Assembly (NCBI GenBank): GCA_029777145.1
Contig: JAKOSS010000794.1
Span: 1-6,346, forward strand
From: Acidobacteriota bacterium
Lineage (GTDB): Bacteria > Acidobacteriota > Blastocatellia > Pyrinomonadales > Pyrinomonadaceae
Length of the DNA stretch: 6,346 bases
Reading direction: 5' to 3'
The position numbers and the translations under genes were made by a program. The notes beneath the pieces were generated by a model that worked only from the letters and a program-made list of their open reading frames with translations, was not told the origin of the DNA and did no database searches. Of the stretch, positions 1-6,346 are shown one piece after another (position 1 is the first letter of the stretch; the number at the start of each line of letters is the position of its first letter).

Positions 1-1073
<1,073 letters not shown>

Positions 1074-1076
1074 CGC

Positions 1077-1240
1077 GTTATTTCAGGCCGCGCATTTCAA
1101 GCTGCGCATTCCAAGCTTCGCATTCCAAGCTTCGCATTCCAAGCTTCGCATTCCAAGATTTCAAGCTGCGCATTCCAAGATTTCAAGCTGCGCATTTCAA
1201 AATCTCAAGCTGCGCATTCCAAGCTTCGCATTTTTTGAAT
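1077..1240 (-). repeat. Left arm of inverted tandem array (14/22-nt units)
   Basis: On the plus strand the unit is CGCATTCCAAGCTT (14 nt). Exact copies start at 1105, 1119, 1133 and 1213, and a close variant starts at 1091. Three 22-nt units start at 1147, 1169 and 1191. The first two are identical and insert an AAGATTTC block, and the third is diverged. Degenerate units flank the arm at 1077-1090 and 1227-1240, the latter carrying a run of six T. Read on the minus strand the core is CTTGGAATGCG, which relates it to the right arm in opposite orientation. Units follow each other without spacers. The strand is given as minus because that orientation matches the right arm's unit as read on plus. 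Confidence 0.93.
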
Positions 1241-1530
1241 CCTGGAATGCACAGCCTGGAATGCACAGCCTTAAATCTTGAAATTCCCAGCCTGGAATGT
1301 CCCAGCCTGGAATGCCCAGCCTGGAATGTCCCGCCTGGAATGTCCCGCCTGGAATGTCCCAGCCTGGAATGCACAGCCTGAAATCTTGAAATTCCCAGCC
1401 TGGAATGCACAGCTTGGAACGCACAGCCTGGAATGCACAGCCTGGAATGTCCCGCCTGGAATGTCCCGCCTGGAATGCACCGCTTGGAATGCACAGCCTG
1501 GAATCTTGAAATGTCCAGCCTGGAATGTCA
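1241..1530 (+). repeat. Right arm of inverted tandem array (14/15/22-nt units)
   Basis: This is a head-to-tail array of about 19 units beginning CCTGGAATG and ending CACAG, TCCCG, CCCAG, TCCCAG or CACCG. Units are mostly 14 nt. Two are 15 nt (1291 and 1348) and three are 22 nt (starting at 1269, 1377 and 1497). The 22-nt units carry an AATCTTGAAAT block, the same block found in the left arm's 22-nt units when read in reverse complement. The last, partial unit (1519-1530) ends in TCA, which on the minus strand is the TGA stop of the lipid kinase. Several open frames of 75-150 codons cross this arm in different phases on both strands, but they are only the repeat read through, since 14 nt is not a multiple of three. 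Confidence 0.93.
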
Positions 1531-2511
1531 TCGCTTTTTCGGAACCCGCAATTTCAATGCCGCGGGAATTATCTCGAACGTCGCCGGAAGTTTTCCCGGC
1601 AATTCGCCGTCGACCTCGATGTTGATCTCTTCCGAAGCCGTGACGACGACTTTCTTCGCGTGCGACGCTTTTACTTCGGGCAGCGTCAGATGCGTTCCTC
1701 CGTACAATTTCCACGCGTTCAGCAGTATCTTGCCGGTCTTGATATCGCCGATGTTGACGACGTCGAACACGCCGTCCGACAGGCTCGCGTTCGGAGCGAT
1801 CATCATTCCGCCGCCGAAAAAGCGCGCGTTGCAGACGCAGAAATTCACCGTGTTGAGCGGCTTTTCCTCGCCGTCGTCGAGGCTCACCTTCACTGTCTTC
1901 GGGCCGAGATCGAGGACTTCCTGCAGCGTCGAAACCGCAAAATTCGTCTTTCCGCGAAGAAAGCTTTTCGGAAGCCAGTCGAGAAATCGCGTCTTCTTGA
2001 CCCGTTCGATGATCGCCGCCGAAAGACCGAACGAGGAAACATTCAAGAAGTAACGGCTGACCGGTTCGCCGTCGAAATTCCGGAAAGTCACGCGACCGAC
2101 GTCGATCGTTTTCGTTTCTCCCGTTCGCAGTTCGCGCGCCGCCTCGCGTTCGGTGTTCGAGATGCCGACCGCGCGCCTGAAATCGCCGCCGGTTCCCGAC
2201 GGAAGGATGCCAAGTTCGACGTCCTTGCCGCTTTCGAGAATTCCGTTCGCGACCTCGTTGATCGTGCCGTCGCCGCCGCAGGCGATGATCATCTTGCGTC
2301 CCTGTTCGGCGCCGCGTTTGGCGATCTCGCTCGCGTCTCCGGCGTGTTTCGTGAACGCCACCTGGAACGGTCCGAAGTGGACGCGGAAGTCGGCCGCGAT
2401 CTCGGCCCAGCGGTCCTTCGTCGAGCCGCTCGCCGATTTCGGATTGACGATCAAGAGCGGCAACGCGGCGTTGTCGCCCGAAGGCAAAATTGTCTTGTGT
2501 CGTTTCAGCAA
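1528..2511 (-). CDS. YegS/DgkB-family lipid kinase (diacylglycerol kinase catalytic domain)
   Basis: The predicted 327-residue soluble protein belongs to the DAGK_cat/YegS-BmrU family, which phosphorylates diacylglycerol or related lipids with ATP at the membrane surface. The N-terminal strand LLIVNPKSASGS (19-30) leads to the nucleotide-binding GGDGTINEV (79-87) and then LPSGTGGDFRRAVGI (103-117), where most relatives have GTGNDF. The C-terminal domain contains NARFFGGGMMIAP (228-240), DGVFDVV (246-252) and the EVDGELPGK segment (299-307), which normally holds acidic catalytic and metal-site residues. Length is near the family norm of about 300. The start is assigned to TTG at 2511. The frame is open upstream to a TAA at 2575-2577 but contains no ATG, and no strong Shine-Dalgarno is visible, so the true start could be slightly internal. 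The stop TGA is supplied by the edge of the repeat array. It lies 85 bp after the methyltransferase gene on the same strand, with no terminator-like hairpin seen between them. Confidence 0.93.
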   Translation of the reverse strand: MLKRHKTILPSGDNAALPLLIVNPKSASGSTKDRWAEIAADFRVHFGPFQVAFTKHAGDASEIAKRGAEQGRKMIIACGGDGTINEVANGILESGKDVELGILPSGTGGDFRRAVGISNTEREAARELRTGETKTIDVGRVTFRNFDGEPVSRYFLNVSSFGLSAAIIERVKKTRFLDWLPKSFLRGKTNFAVSTLQEVLDLGPKTVKVSLDDGEEKPLNTVNFCVCNARFFGGGMMIAPNASLSDGVFDVVNIGDIKTGKILLNAWKLYGGTHLTLPEVKASHAKKVVVTASEEINIEVDGELPGKLPATFEIIPAALKLRVPKKR

Positions 2512-2596
2512 GATCGGAAGCCGCGAGTCAAGATTCTCGGAAAGCGTTTGCGGATTATTCGCGGCATCTTTTGTTTAGCTTTTTTCCGAGGTTTAG

Positions 2597-3667
2597 TCAA
2601 TCGGAATCCCGCCGGCGCGGTCGTCGTGCAGGCTTGTTCCCGACCCGATCTTCCGCTGGTTTTCGAGGGCGAACGATCCGGTGCGGTGCCATGGCATGGG
2701 CCATCTTGAGCCTTGCGCCGGCGAGCGTCGGTGAGTAGGTCACGGGCGGGATCGTGTCATTGCCGACGACGCGCACAGACCACACCGAGCCTTTGTCATT
2801 CATTCGCAAACTGAACGACAGCGTGCCCGCGCCGTCAATGTCGAATTCGGCGATCGGGTAAACAACGGTTCCCCAACTTTGGGATTCGAAATTCTTCATC
2901 TCGATCCCTTGGTCGAACGTCGACACGTCAAACGTCGCAAATGCGTTTACCCGTCGGACGTCCGGGACATCAAACCGAGCTTCGACTCCGTCGAATGCCG
3001 GCGACGTTACGATTGAGCGGAAATCCATTTCGGAGATGACCTTCGGTTCCGCGAGCATTTCAATCTGTTTGCGATCGCCAAGCGGAACGTTCAGCGGGAA
3101 GTGAAGACGAATTGAGCGGAGATATTCCGTCATGACCGGAACTCCCGCCGGAATCTCCCGGTCGAGCAAACCGAAGTGTACCGGTACGGCGAACAGTGAA
3201 AGCTTCTGCGGGATTATCACGCCGCCGGGAGCCAGAAATCGCGTCCGAAGATCAACGAACGAATCGACGGTTGCTTTGCCGTACGCGCTTGAGCCGAAAA
3301 GTTCGCTGACGATGACATCGAACCGTCCACGCAAACGGACATCGTCAGAGCGTCCGTGGACGATTTCGATGCGGTCCGCGACACCGTTCTCCTGTGCGTG
3401 TTTGAAAATCAGCGGGATCAGTGCCTCCTGCATTTCGACCGCGACAACCCTGCGGGCGCCGAGCTTCGCCGCGAGTATTGCCCACGAGCCGGCTCCCGAA
3501 CCAATATCGAGGAACCGCGTCGTTTCGGTCACACGATTTGTGATCGCACGGGTTAGCAGAGGGTTGCGTACGGCATCGGAAAGCATCGTTTCGTGGAAAC
3601 CGATTACACCCGGAAGCGTTGCCGTAAAGTGTTCGTCGGCAAGTTCTTTTTTTGACTTCTTTTTCAT
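2597..3667 (-). CDS. PRMT-like class I SAM-dependent methyltransferase
   Basis: The 356-residue protein has the layout of protein arginine N-methyltransferases. FHETMLSDAVRN (24-35) matches the PRMT segment FGIHEEMLKDEVRT. SAM motif I is FLDIGSGAGSWA (52-63), with the ribose-binding acidic residue in VVAVEM (Glu78). The substrate-pocket loop VSELFGSSAYGKATVDSF (120-137) corresponds to the double-E loop. Glu122 is kept, but the second Glu, nine residues on, is Lys131. A beta-barrel-like C-terminal half includes SQSWGTVVYPI (262-272), the counterpart of THWKQTVFYL in PRMTs, with the His replaced by Ser. The tail (about 328-353) is rich in Arg and Lys. Family membership and methyltransfer from SAM are well supported. 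Arginine as the target is doubtful given the lost Glu and His. The ATG at 3667 is chosen because the conserved N-terminal segment follows closely. No good Shine-Dalgarno is seen. It is the first gene of the minus-strand group, divergent from glgA. Confidence 0.85.
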   Translation of the reverse strand: MKKKSKKELADEHFTATLPGVIGFHETMLSDAVRNPLLTRAITNRVTETTRFLDIGSGAGSWAILAAKLGARRVVAVEMQEALIPLIFKHAQENGVADRIEIVHGRSDDVRLRGRFDVIVSELFGSSAYGKATVDSFVDLRTRFLAPGGVIIPQKLSLFAVPVHFGLLDREIPAGVPVMTEYLRSIRLHFPLNVPLGDRKQIEMLAEPKVISEMDFRSIVTSPAFDGVEARFDVPDVRRVNAFATFDVSTFDQGIEMKNFESQSWGTVVYPIAEFDIDGAGTLSFSLRMNDKGSVWSVRVVGNDTIPPVTYSPTLAGARLKMAHAMAPHRIVRPRKPAEDRVGNKPARRPRRRDSD

Positions 3668-3780
3668 CGGATCGATTTGTGTTTGCTAATGCCGACCTTT
3701 GGCATCGGTCCGGCAACCGTTGGAGTGTACTCAATTCTGAGGGATTTCGGGTGAATCTCAAAATCAGCAAGGACGGTCTG

Positions 3781-3806
3781 ATCGGGACGCGCACTCGCGT
3801 TCCGAT
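3781..3806 (+). promoter_or_regulatory. 11-bp-stem inverted repeat (possible operator or RNA hairpin)
   Basis: ATCGGGACGCG and CGCGTTCCGAT flank a 4-nt CACT loop. All eleven positions pair in plus-strand RNA, with one G-U wobble. In minus-strand RNA the same position would be an A-C mismatch. No T-run follows on either strand, so it is not an intrinsic terminator. It sits 95 bp upstream of the glgA start and 114 bp upstream of the methyltransferase start, a suitable place for a regulator binding both divergent promoters. The inverted repeat is directly visible, and the regulatory role is inferred. Confidence 0.4.
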
Positions 3807-3854
3807 AATCGTATGACTTACGTTCTGACAACATGGACGAATCAGCGTGCCTGT

Positions 3855-3863
3855 TGCTAGAAT
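3855..3863 (+). promoter_or_regulatory. Candidate extended -10 promoter element for glgA
   Basis: TGCTAGAAT matches the extended -10 pattern TGnTATAAT with one change. It would start transcription at about 3870, giving a leader of roughly 30 nt that contains the Shine-Dalgarno at 3888. There is no good -35 hexamer at 16-18 bp upstream, consistent with an extended -10 type or with a chance match. If it is real, the 3781-3806 inverted repeat lies upstream of the transcript and would act as DNA rather than RNA. Confidence 0.3.
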
Positions 3864-3887
3864 TTACTACGGCTTAACAACTCATTC

Positions 3888-3893
3888 GAAGGA
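3888..3893 (+). promoter_or_regulatory. Shine-Dalgarno site fixing the glgA TTG start
   Basis: GAAGGA ends 8 nt before the TTG at 3902. The codons after this TTG read MRIAVLSAEAVPYSKTGGLA, which is the normal N-terminus of glycogen synthases, so both spacing and homology support TTG as the start. Confidence 0.75.
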
Positions 3894-3901
3894 AAAACAA
3901 C

Positions 3902-5323
3902 TTGCGAATTGCCGTTCTTTCCGCGGAAGCGGTTCCATATTCGAAGACCGGAGGCTTGGCCGACGTCGCGGGCGCGCTGCCGAAGGCGCTGCGACAAGTC
4001 GGCGAGGATGCGTTTCTCATCACGCCGTGCTACCTGCAGACCAAGGGTGAATATCTCTGGCACACCGCGGTCCACGATCTCAACGTCCCGTGGCGCGGCG
4101 GGATCTATCCGGCGAAGGCTTTTTATTCCGAGTCGAACGGCTCGCCGACGTTTCTGATCGACGCTCCGTCGTATTTTCACCGCGATTCGATCTATGGTTA
4201 CAAGGAAGATCATGAACGGTTCGCGTTCTTCAATCACGCCGCGCTCGAACTGATCAAACGGATCGGTGTCGCGCCCGACATCGTTCATCTCAACGACTGG
4301 CATTGCGGGTTCGCGGCCGCCGAGATCGCGCATCTTCGCTATTGGGATCCGTTCTGGCGAAACGTCCGCACCGTCTTTTCGATCCATAATCTCGCGTACC
4401 AGGGCGGATTCGACGCCGGTGAACTTTGGAAATTCGGGTTCTCTTCCGACTTCGAGCGGAACGCGTTCGCCTTCAACGGCTACGCTTCCGCGATGAAAGC
4501 CGGCCTCGCCGTTTCGGACATGCTCTCGACCGTTTCGCGTACGTACGGACGCGAAATGCAGACGTCGGAGAACGGCTACGGCTTGGACTGGCTGCTGCGG
4601 CAGCGCTCGAACCGCCTCGTCGGGATCGTCAACGGCGTCGATTTCGACGTCTGGAATCCGGAAACCGATCCGGCGATCGCGGCGCATTTCAACAAGGACG
4701 ACATGTCCGGAAAGCTCGAATGCAAACGCGCGCTTCTCGATCAGTTTTCGCTGCCGGTCGATCCCGAGCGTCCGATCTTCGCGTCGATCACGCGGCTCAC
4801 GTCGCAAAAGGGAATCGAGCTGATCCAGCAGGTCGCGGGTGAAATTCTGGCGACCGGATCGTACATCATCTCGCTCGGATCGGGCGACAGCGCATACGAG
4901 GATTTCTTCCAGCGTCTGCGCGATCATGCGCCGCGGCAGGTCGGGATCTTCCGCGGATACAACGAAGATCTTTCGCACAAGATCGAGGCCGGCGCCGACA
5001 TGTTCCTGATGCCGTCGCGGTTCGAGCCGTGCGGGCTCAATCAGATGTATTCGCTGCGTTACGGAACGGTGCCGATCGTCCGCGCCGTCGGCGGCCTCGA
5101 GGACACCGTCCGCGAATTCGACGCCGTCTCCGGAATGGGCAACGGCTTCAAGTTCCGGGCGTTCCGCGCTGACCGTTTTCTCGAAAAGATCTACGAAGCG
5201 CTGTTCGCTTACTACGACAAGGACGCATGGAGAAAGATGCAGTTCAACGGGATGAGCGAAGACAATTCTTGGCAGAACGCGGCGCGCAGGTACGTCGATC
5301 TGTATCGCATGGCGCGAAGTTGA
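3902..5323 (+). CDS. glgA: Glycogen (starch) synthase, GT5 family
   Basis: GlgA transfers glucose from ADP-glucose to the non-reducing end of an alpha-1,4-glucan in the cytoplasm. The 473-residue length is typical (about 470-490). The ADP-glucose-binding KTGGLADVAGALP is at 15-27. HLNDWH (129-134) and SIHNLAYQG (160-168) complete the N-terminal GT5 domain. The C-terminal GT-B domain has NGVDFDVWNP (244-253), ITRLTSQKG (296-304, with the phosphate-contacting Arg298 and Lys303), GSGDSAYE (326-333) and SRFEPCGLNQMYSLRYGTVP (372-391, with Glu375 in the active site). VGGLEDTV follows at 397-404, and the closing SW...A..YVDLY helix is at 456-468. All expected catalytic motifs are intact. The TTG start is supported by GAAGGA at 3888. 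The next gene follows after 10 bp, so the two are probably co-transcribed. No other glg gene is in the window, so whether it serves storage glycogen or another glucan cannot be told. Confidence 0.97.
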   Translation: MRIAVLSAEAVPYSKTGGLADVAGALPKALRQVGEDAFLITPCYLQTKGEYLWHTAVHDLNVPWRGGIYPAKAFYSESNGSPTFLIDAPSYFHRDSIYGYKEDHERFAFFNHAALELIKRIGVAPDIVHLNDWHCGFAAAEIAHLRYWDPFWRNVRTVFSIHNLAYQGGFDAGELWKFGFSSDFERNAFAFNGYASAMKAGLAVSDMLSTVSRTYGREMQTSENGYGLDWLLRQRSNRLVGIVNGVDFDVWNPETDPAIAAHFNKDDMSGKLECKRALLDQFSLPVDPERPIFASITRLTSQKGIELIQQVAGEILATGSYIISLGSGDSAYEDFFQRLRDHAPRQVGIFRGYNEDLSHKIEAGADMFLMPSRFEPCGLNQMYSLRYGTVPIVRAVGGLEDTVREFDAVSGMGNGFKFRAFRADRFLEKIYEALFAYYDKDAWRKMQFNGMSEDNSWQNAARRYVDLYRMARS

Positions 5324-5333
5324 GCTGGTTCTG

Positions 5334-6323
5334 ATGGCAAAAAAAGCACTCATCACGGGAATTACGGGACAGGACGGCAGCTATCTTGCCGAAGATCTCC
5401 TCGAACGCGGCTACGAGGTCCACGGACTCGTCCGGCGCGTCGCGCTCGAAGATCCGAAACGCCGTTTCACGCGGATCGCGCACATCCTCGACGACATCGT
5501 TCTTCACCCGGCGAGTCTCGAGAATTATCCGAGCATCTTTCACGTCGTCAGCAAGACCGATTTCGACGAATGCTATCACCTCGCGGCGCAGAGTTTCGTC
5601 GCCGAGAGTTTCGCCGACGGGTTCTCGACGATGAACACGAACATCAACGGCACGCATTACATGCTGGCCGCGCTGCGCGAATTGCGTCCCGGTTGCCGAT
5701 TCTACTTTGCCGGTTCGAGCGAGATGTTCGGCAAGGTTCACGAAACGCCGCAACGCGAGACGACGGCCTTTCACCCGCGCAGTCCGTACGGGATCAGCAA
5801 GGTCGCCGGATTCGATCTGACGCGCAATTACCGCGAGGCGTACGGGATGTATTGCTGCAGCGGAATTCTTTTCAATCACGAAGGCCCGCGGCGCGGGTTT
5901 GAGTTTGTCACGCGGAAGATCACGAGCGGCGTCGCGGCGATCAAGTTCGGGCTCGCGAAGGAGCTCCGGCTCGGGAATCTCGACGCGATGCGCGATTGGG
6001 GGCATGCCGCGGACTACGTCAAGGCGATCTACATGATGCTTCAGCAGGACGAACCCGACGACTTCGTGATCGCCACCGGCGAAACGCATTCGGTCCGCGA
6101 ATTTTGCGAGATCGCATTCGATCTCGTCGGTCTTGATTACCGCGATTTCGTCGTCATGGACGAGCAGTTTTATCGCCCGGCCGAGGTCGAACTCCTGATG
6201 GGCGACGCGTCGAAGGCGCACGAAAAACTTGGCTGGAAACCGCGCTATACGTTCCGTGAAATGATCGCCGAGATGGTCGAGGCGGACGTCGAGCAGATGT
6301 CGAGGTCGCTGCGTGAAAAATAG
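5334..6323 (+). CDS. gmd: GDP-mannose 4,6-dehydratase
   Basis: This extended short-chain dehydrogenase/reductase converts GDP-D-mannose to GDP-4-keto-6-deoxy-D-mannose using bound NADP(H). That product is the precursor of GDP-L-fucose, GDP-D-rhamnose and related sugars for surface glycans. The Rossmann motif GITGQDGSYL is at 8-17 and HLAAQSFV at 82-89. The active site AGSSEMFG (126-133) supplies the Ser/Thr and Glu130, and YGISK (152-156) gives Tyr152 and Lys156. NHEGPRRGFEFVTRKI (181-196) matches the GMD signature NHESPRRG..FVTRKI, with Ser replaced by Gly. LDAMRDWGHAADYVKA (216-231) and YRPAEVELLMGDASKA (280-295) are also family-specific. At 329 residues it belongs with the shorter GMDs rather than the roughly 370-residue Escherichia coli form. 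GDP-mannose specificity is inferred from these signatures. It starts 10 bp after glgA, with only a weak GAGCTGG as Shine-Dalgarno, suggesting translational coupling. Confidence 0.93.
   Translation: MAKKALITGITGQDGSYLAEDLLERGYEVHGLVRRVALEDPKRRFTRIAHILDDIVLHPASLENYPSIFHVVSKTDFDECYHLAAQSFVAESFADGFSTMNTNINGTHYMLAALRELRPGCRFYFAGSSEMFGKVHETPQRETTAFHPRSPYGISKVAGFDLTRNYREAYGMYCCSGILFNHEGPRRGFEFVTRKITSGVAAIKFGLAKELRLGNLDAMRDWGHAADYVKAIYMMLQQDEPDDFVIATGETHSVREFCEIAFDLVGLDYRDFVVMDEQFYRPAEVELLMGDASKAHEKLGWKPRYTFREMIAEMVEADVEQMSRSLREK
6302..6306 (+). promoter_or_regulatory. Shine-Dalgarno candidate inside the end of gmd
   Basis: GAGGT lies 6 nt before a GTG at 6313. It is the strongest ribosome-binding match near the right edge and supports a further coding start overlapping the gmd tail. 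Confidence 0.4.
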
Positions 6324-6346
6324 TCGCGAAACGGCGTCTTCCGAAA
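6313..6346 (+). CDS. Possible start of next gene, overlapping gmd end (partial)
   Basis: A GTG overlapping the last 11 bases of gmd opens a frame reading MKNSRETASSE up to the right edge, without a stop. The GAGGT at 6302 is well spaced for it, and start/stop overlaps of this kind are common within operons. Only eleven codons are visible, so no function can be given. A deoxysugar or glycan gene such as a GDP-sugar reductase or glycosyltransferase would fit the context, but this is a guess. Confidence 0.4.
   Translation, partial: MKNSRETASSE

Larger units (their letters stand above)
3668..3901. other. Divergent intergenic region between methyltransferase and glgA
   Basis: These 234 bp separate the minus-strand methyltransferase from the plus-strand glgA and must carry both promoters. 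No credible small gene is seen. The region contains the long inverted repeat at 3781-3806, a possible extended -10 element at 3855-3863, and a weaker pair of mutually exclusive short hairpins at 3689-3714 (ATGCC/GGCAT versus GCCGACC/GGTCCGGC). It is visibly more AT-rich than the surrounding genes. No convincing promoter for the minus-strand gene could be picked out. Confidence 0.7.

Noticed and set aside
1226..1256. Intrinsic terminator around the T6 run at 1231-1236.
   Set aside because: On the plus strand no gene ends before it. On the minus strand the run is A6, so it cannot terminate the kinase transcript. The flanking GCATT/AATGC pairing is just the junction of the two arms.
1077..1530. 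CRISPR array or plasmid iterons.
   Set aside because: Units are contiguous with no unique spacers, and no cas or rep gene or AT-rich origin region is present.
1183..1625. Several open frames of 75-150 codons across the array on both strands, with peptide patterns such as AWNVPAWNAQP or AGHSRLGI.
   Set aside because: They arise from reading a 14-nt repeat in shifting phases. They occur in multiple overlapping frames at once and lack ribosome-binding sites, so they are not proteins.
1525..2709. A 394-codon plus-strand open frame opposite the lipid kinase.
   Set aside because: It shadows the kinase, runs in from the repeat array and shows no family motif.
3857..5356. A 499-codon minus-strand open frame covering glgA.
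   Set aside because: It is antisense to a gene with every GT5 motif. Its product is Arg/Asp/Glu-rich without recognisable domains, as expected from the codon bias of the true frame.
5244..6221. A 325-codon minus-strand open frame opposite gmd.
   Set aside because: It is antisense to a clear GMD, has low-complexity charged composition and has no domain signature.

Overview
This is a GC-rich bacterial chromosomal window with dense, mostly intact genes and two TTG starts. The array type and the codon style (many TCG, GAC and CGC triplets, with long accidental antisense frames) would fit an environmental Acidobacteriota-like bacterium. That placement is a low-confidence inference, because no rRNA or marker gene is present. 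No mobile element, tRNA, CRISPR or phage gene was seen.

Layout. Three genes lie on the minus strand, read from right to left. The first is a class I SAM-dependent methyltransferase with protein-arginine-methyltransferase (PRMT) architecture (3667 to 2597). The second is a YegS/DgkB-type lipid (diacylglycerol) kinase (2511 to 1528). The third is the N-terminal 357 codons of an AMP-forming acyl-CoA synthetase (1073 to the left edge, where it is cut just before its A5 motif). The 454-bp gap between the kinase and the ligase is almost entirely a tandem array of 14-nt and 22-nt units in two arms of opposite orientation that meet at about 1240. Two genes lie on the plus strand: a GT5 glycogen/starch synthase (3902-5323, TTG start with a good Shine-Dalgarno sequence) and, 10 bp later, a GDP-mannose 4,6-dehydratase (5334-6323). 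A GTG at 6313, preceded by GAGGT, probably begins a further gene that runs off the right edge. The divergent intergenic region 3668-3901 holds an 11-bp-stem inverted repeat and a possible extended -10 promoter for glgA.

How it fits together. The minus-strand kinase and ligase both concern lipid or fatty-acid activation and may be co-transcribed, with the array inside the transcript. The plus-strand pair makes a storage or structural alpha-glucan and a deoxysugar nucleotide precursor of surface glycans. The most unusual element is the array. Its two arms are complementary, and in the minus-strand RNA the consensus difference between the arms becomes a G-U wobble, so the array could fold into a long hairpin between the two cistrons. 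The second most notable item is the PRMT-like enzyme, which has Lys where canonical PRMTs have the second Glu of the double-E loop.
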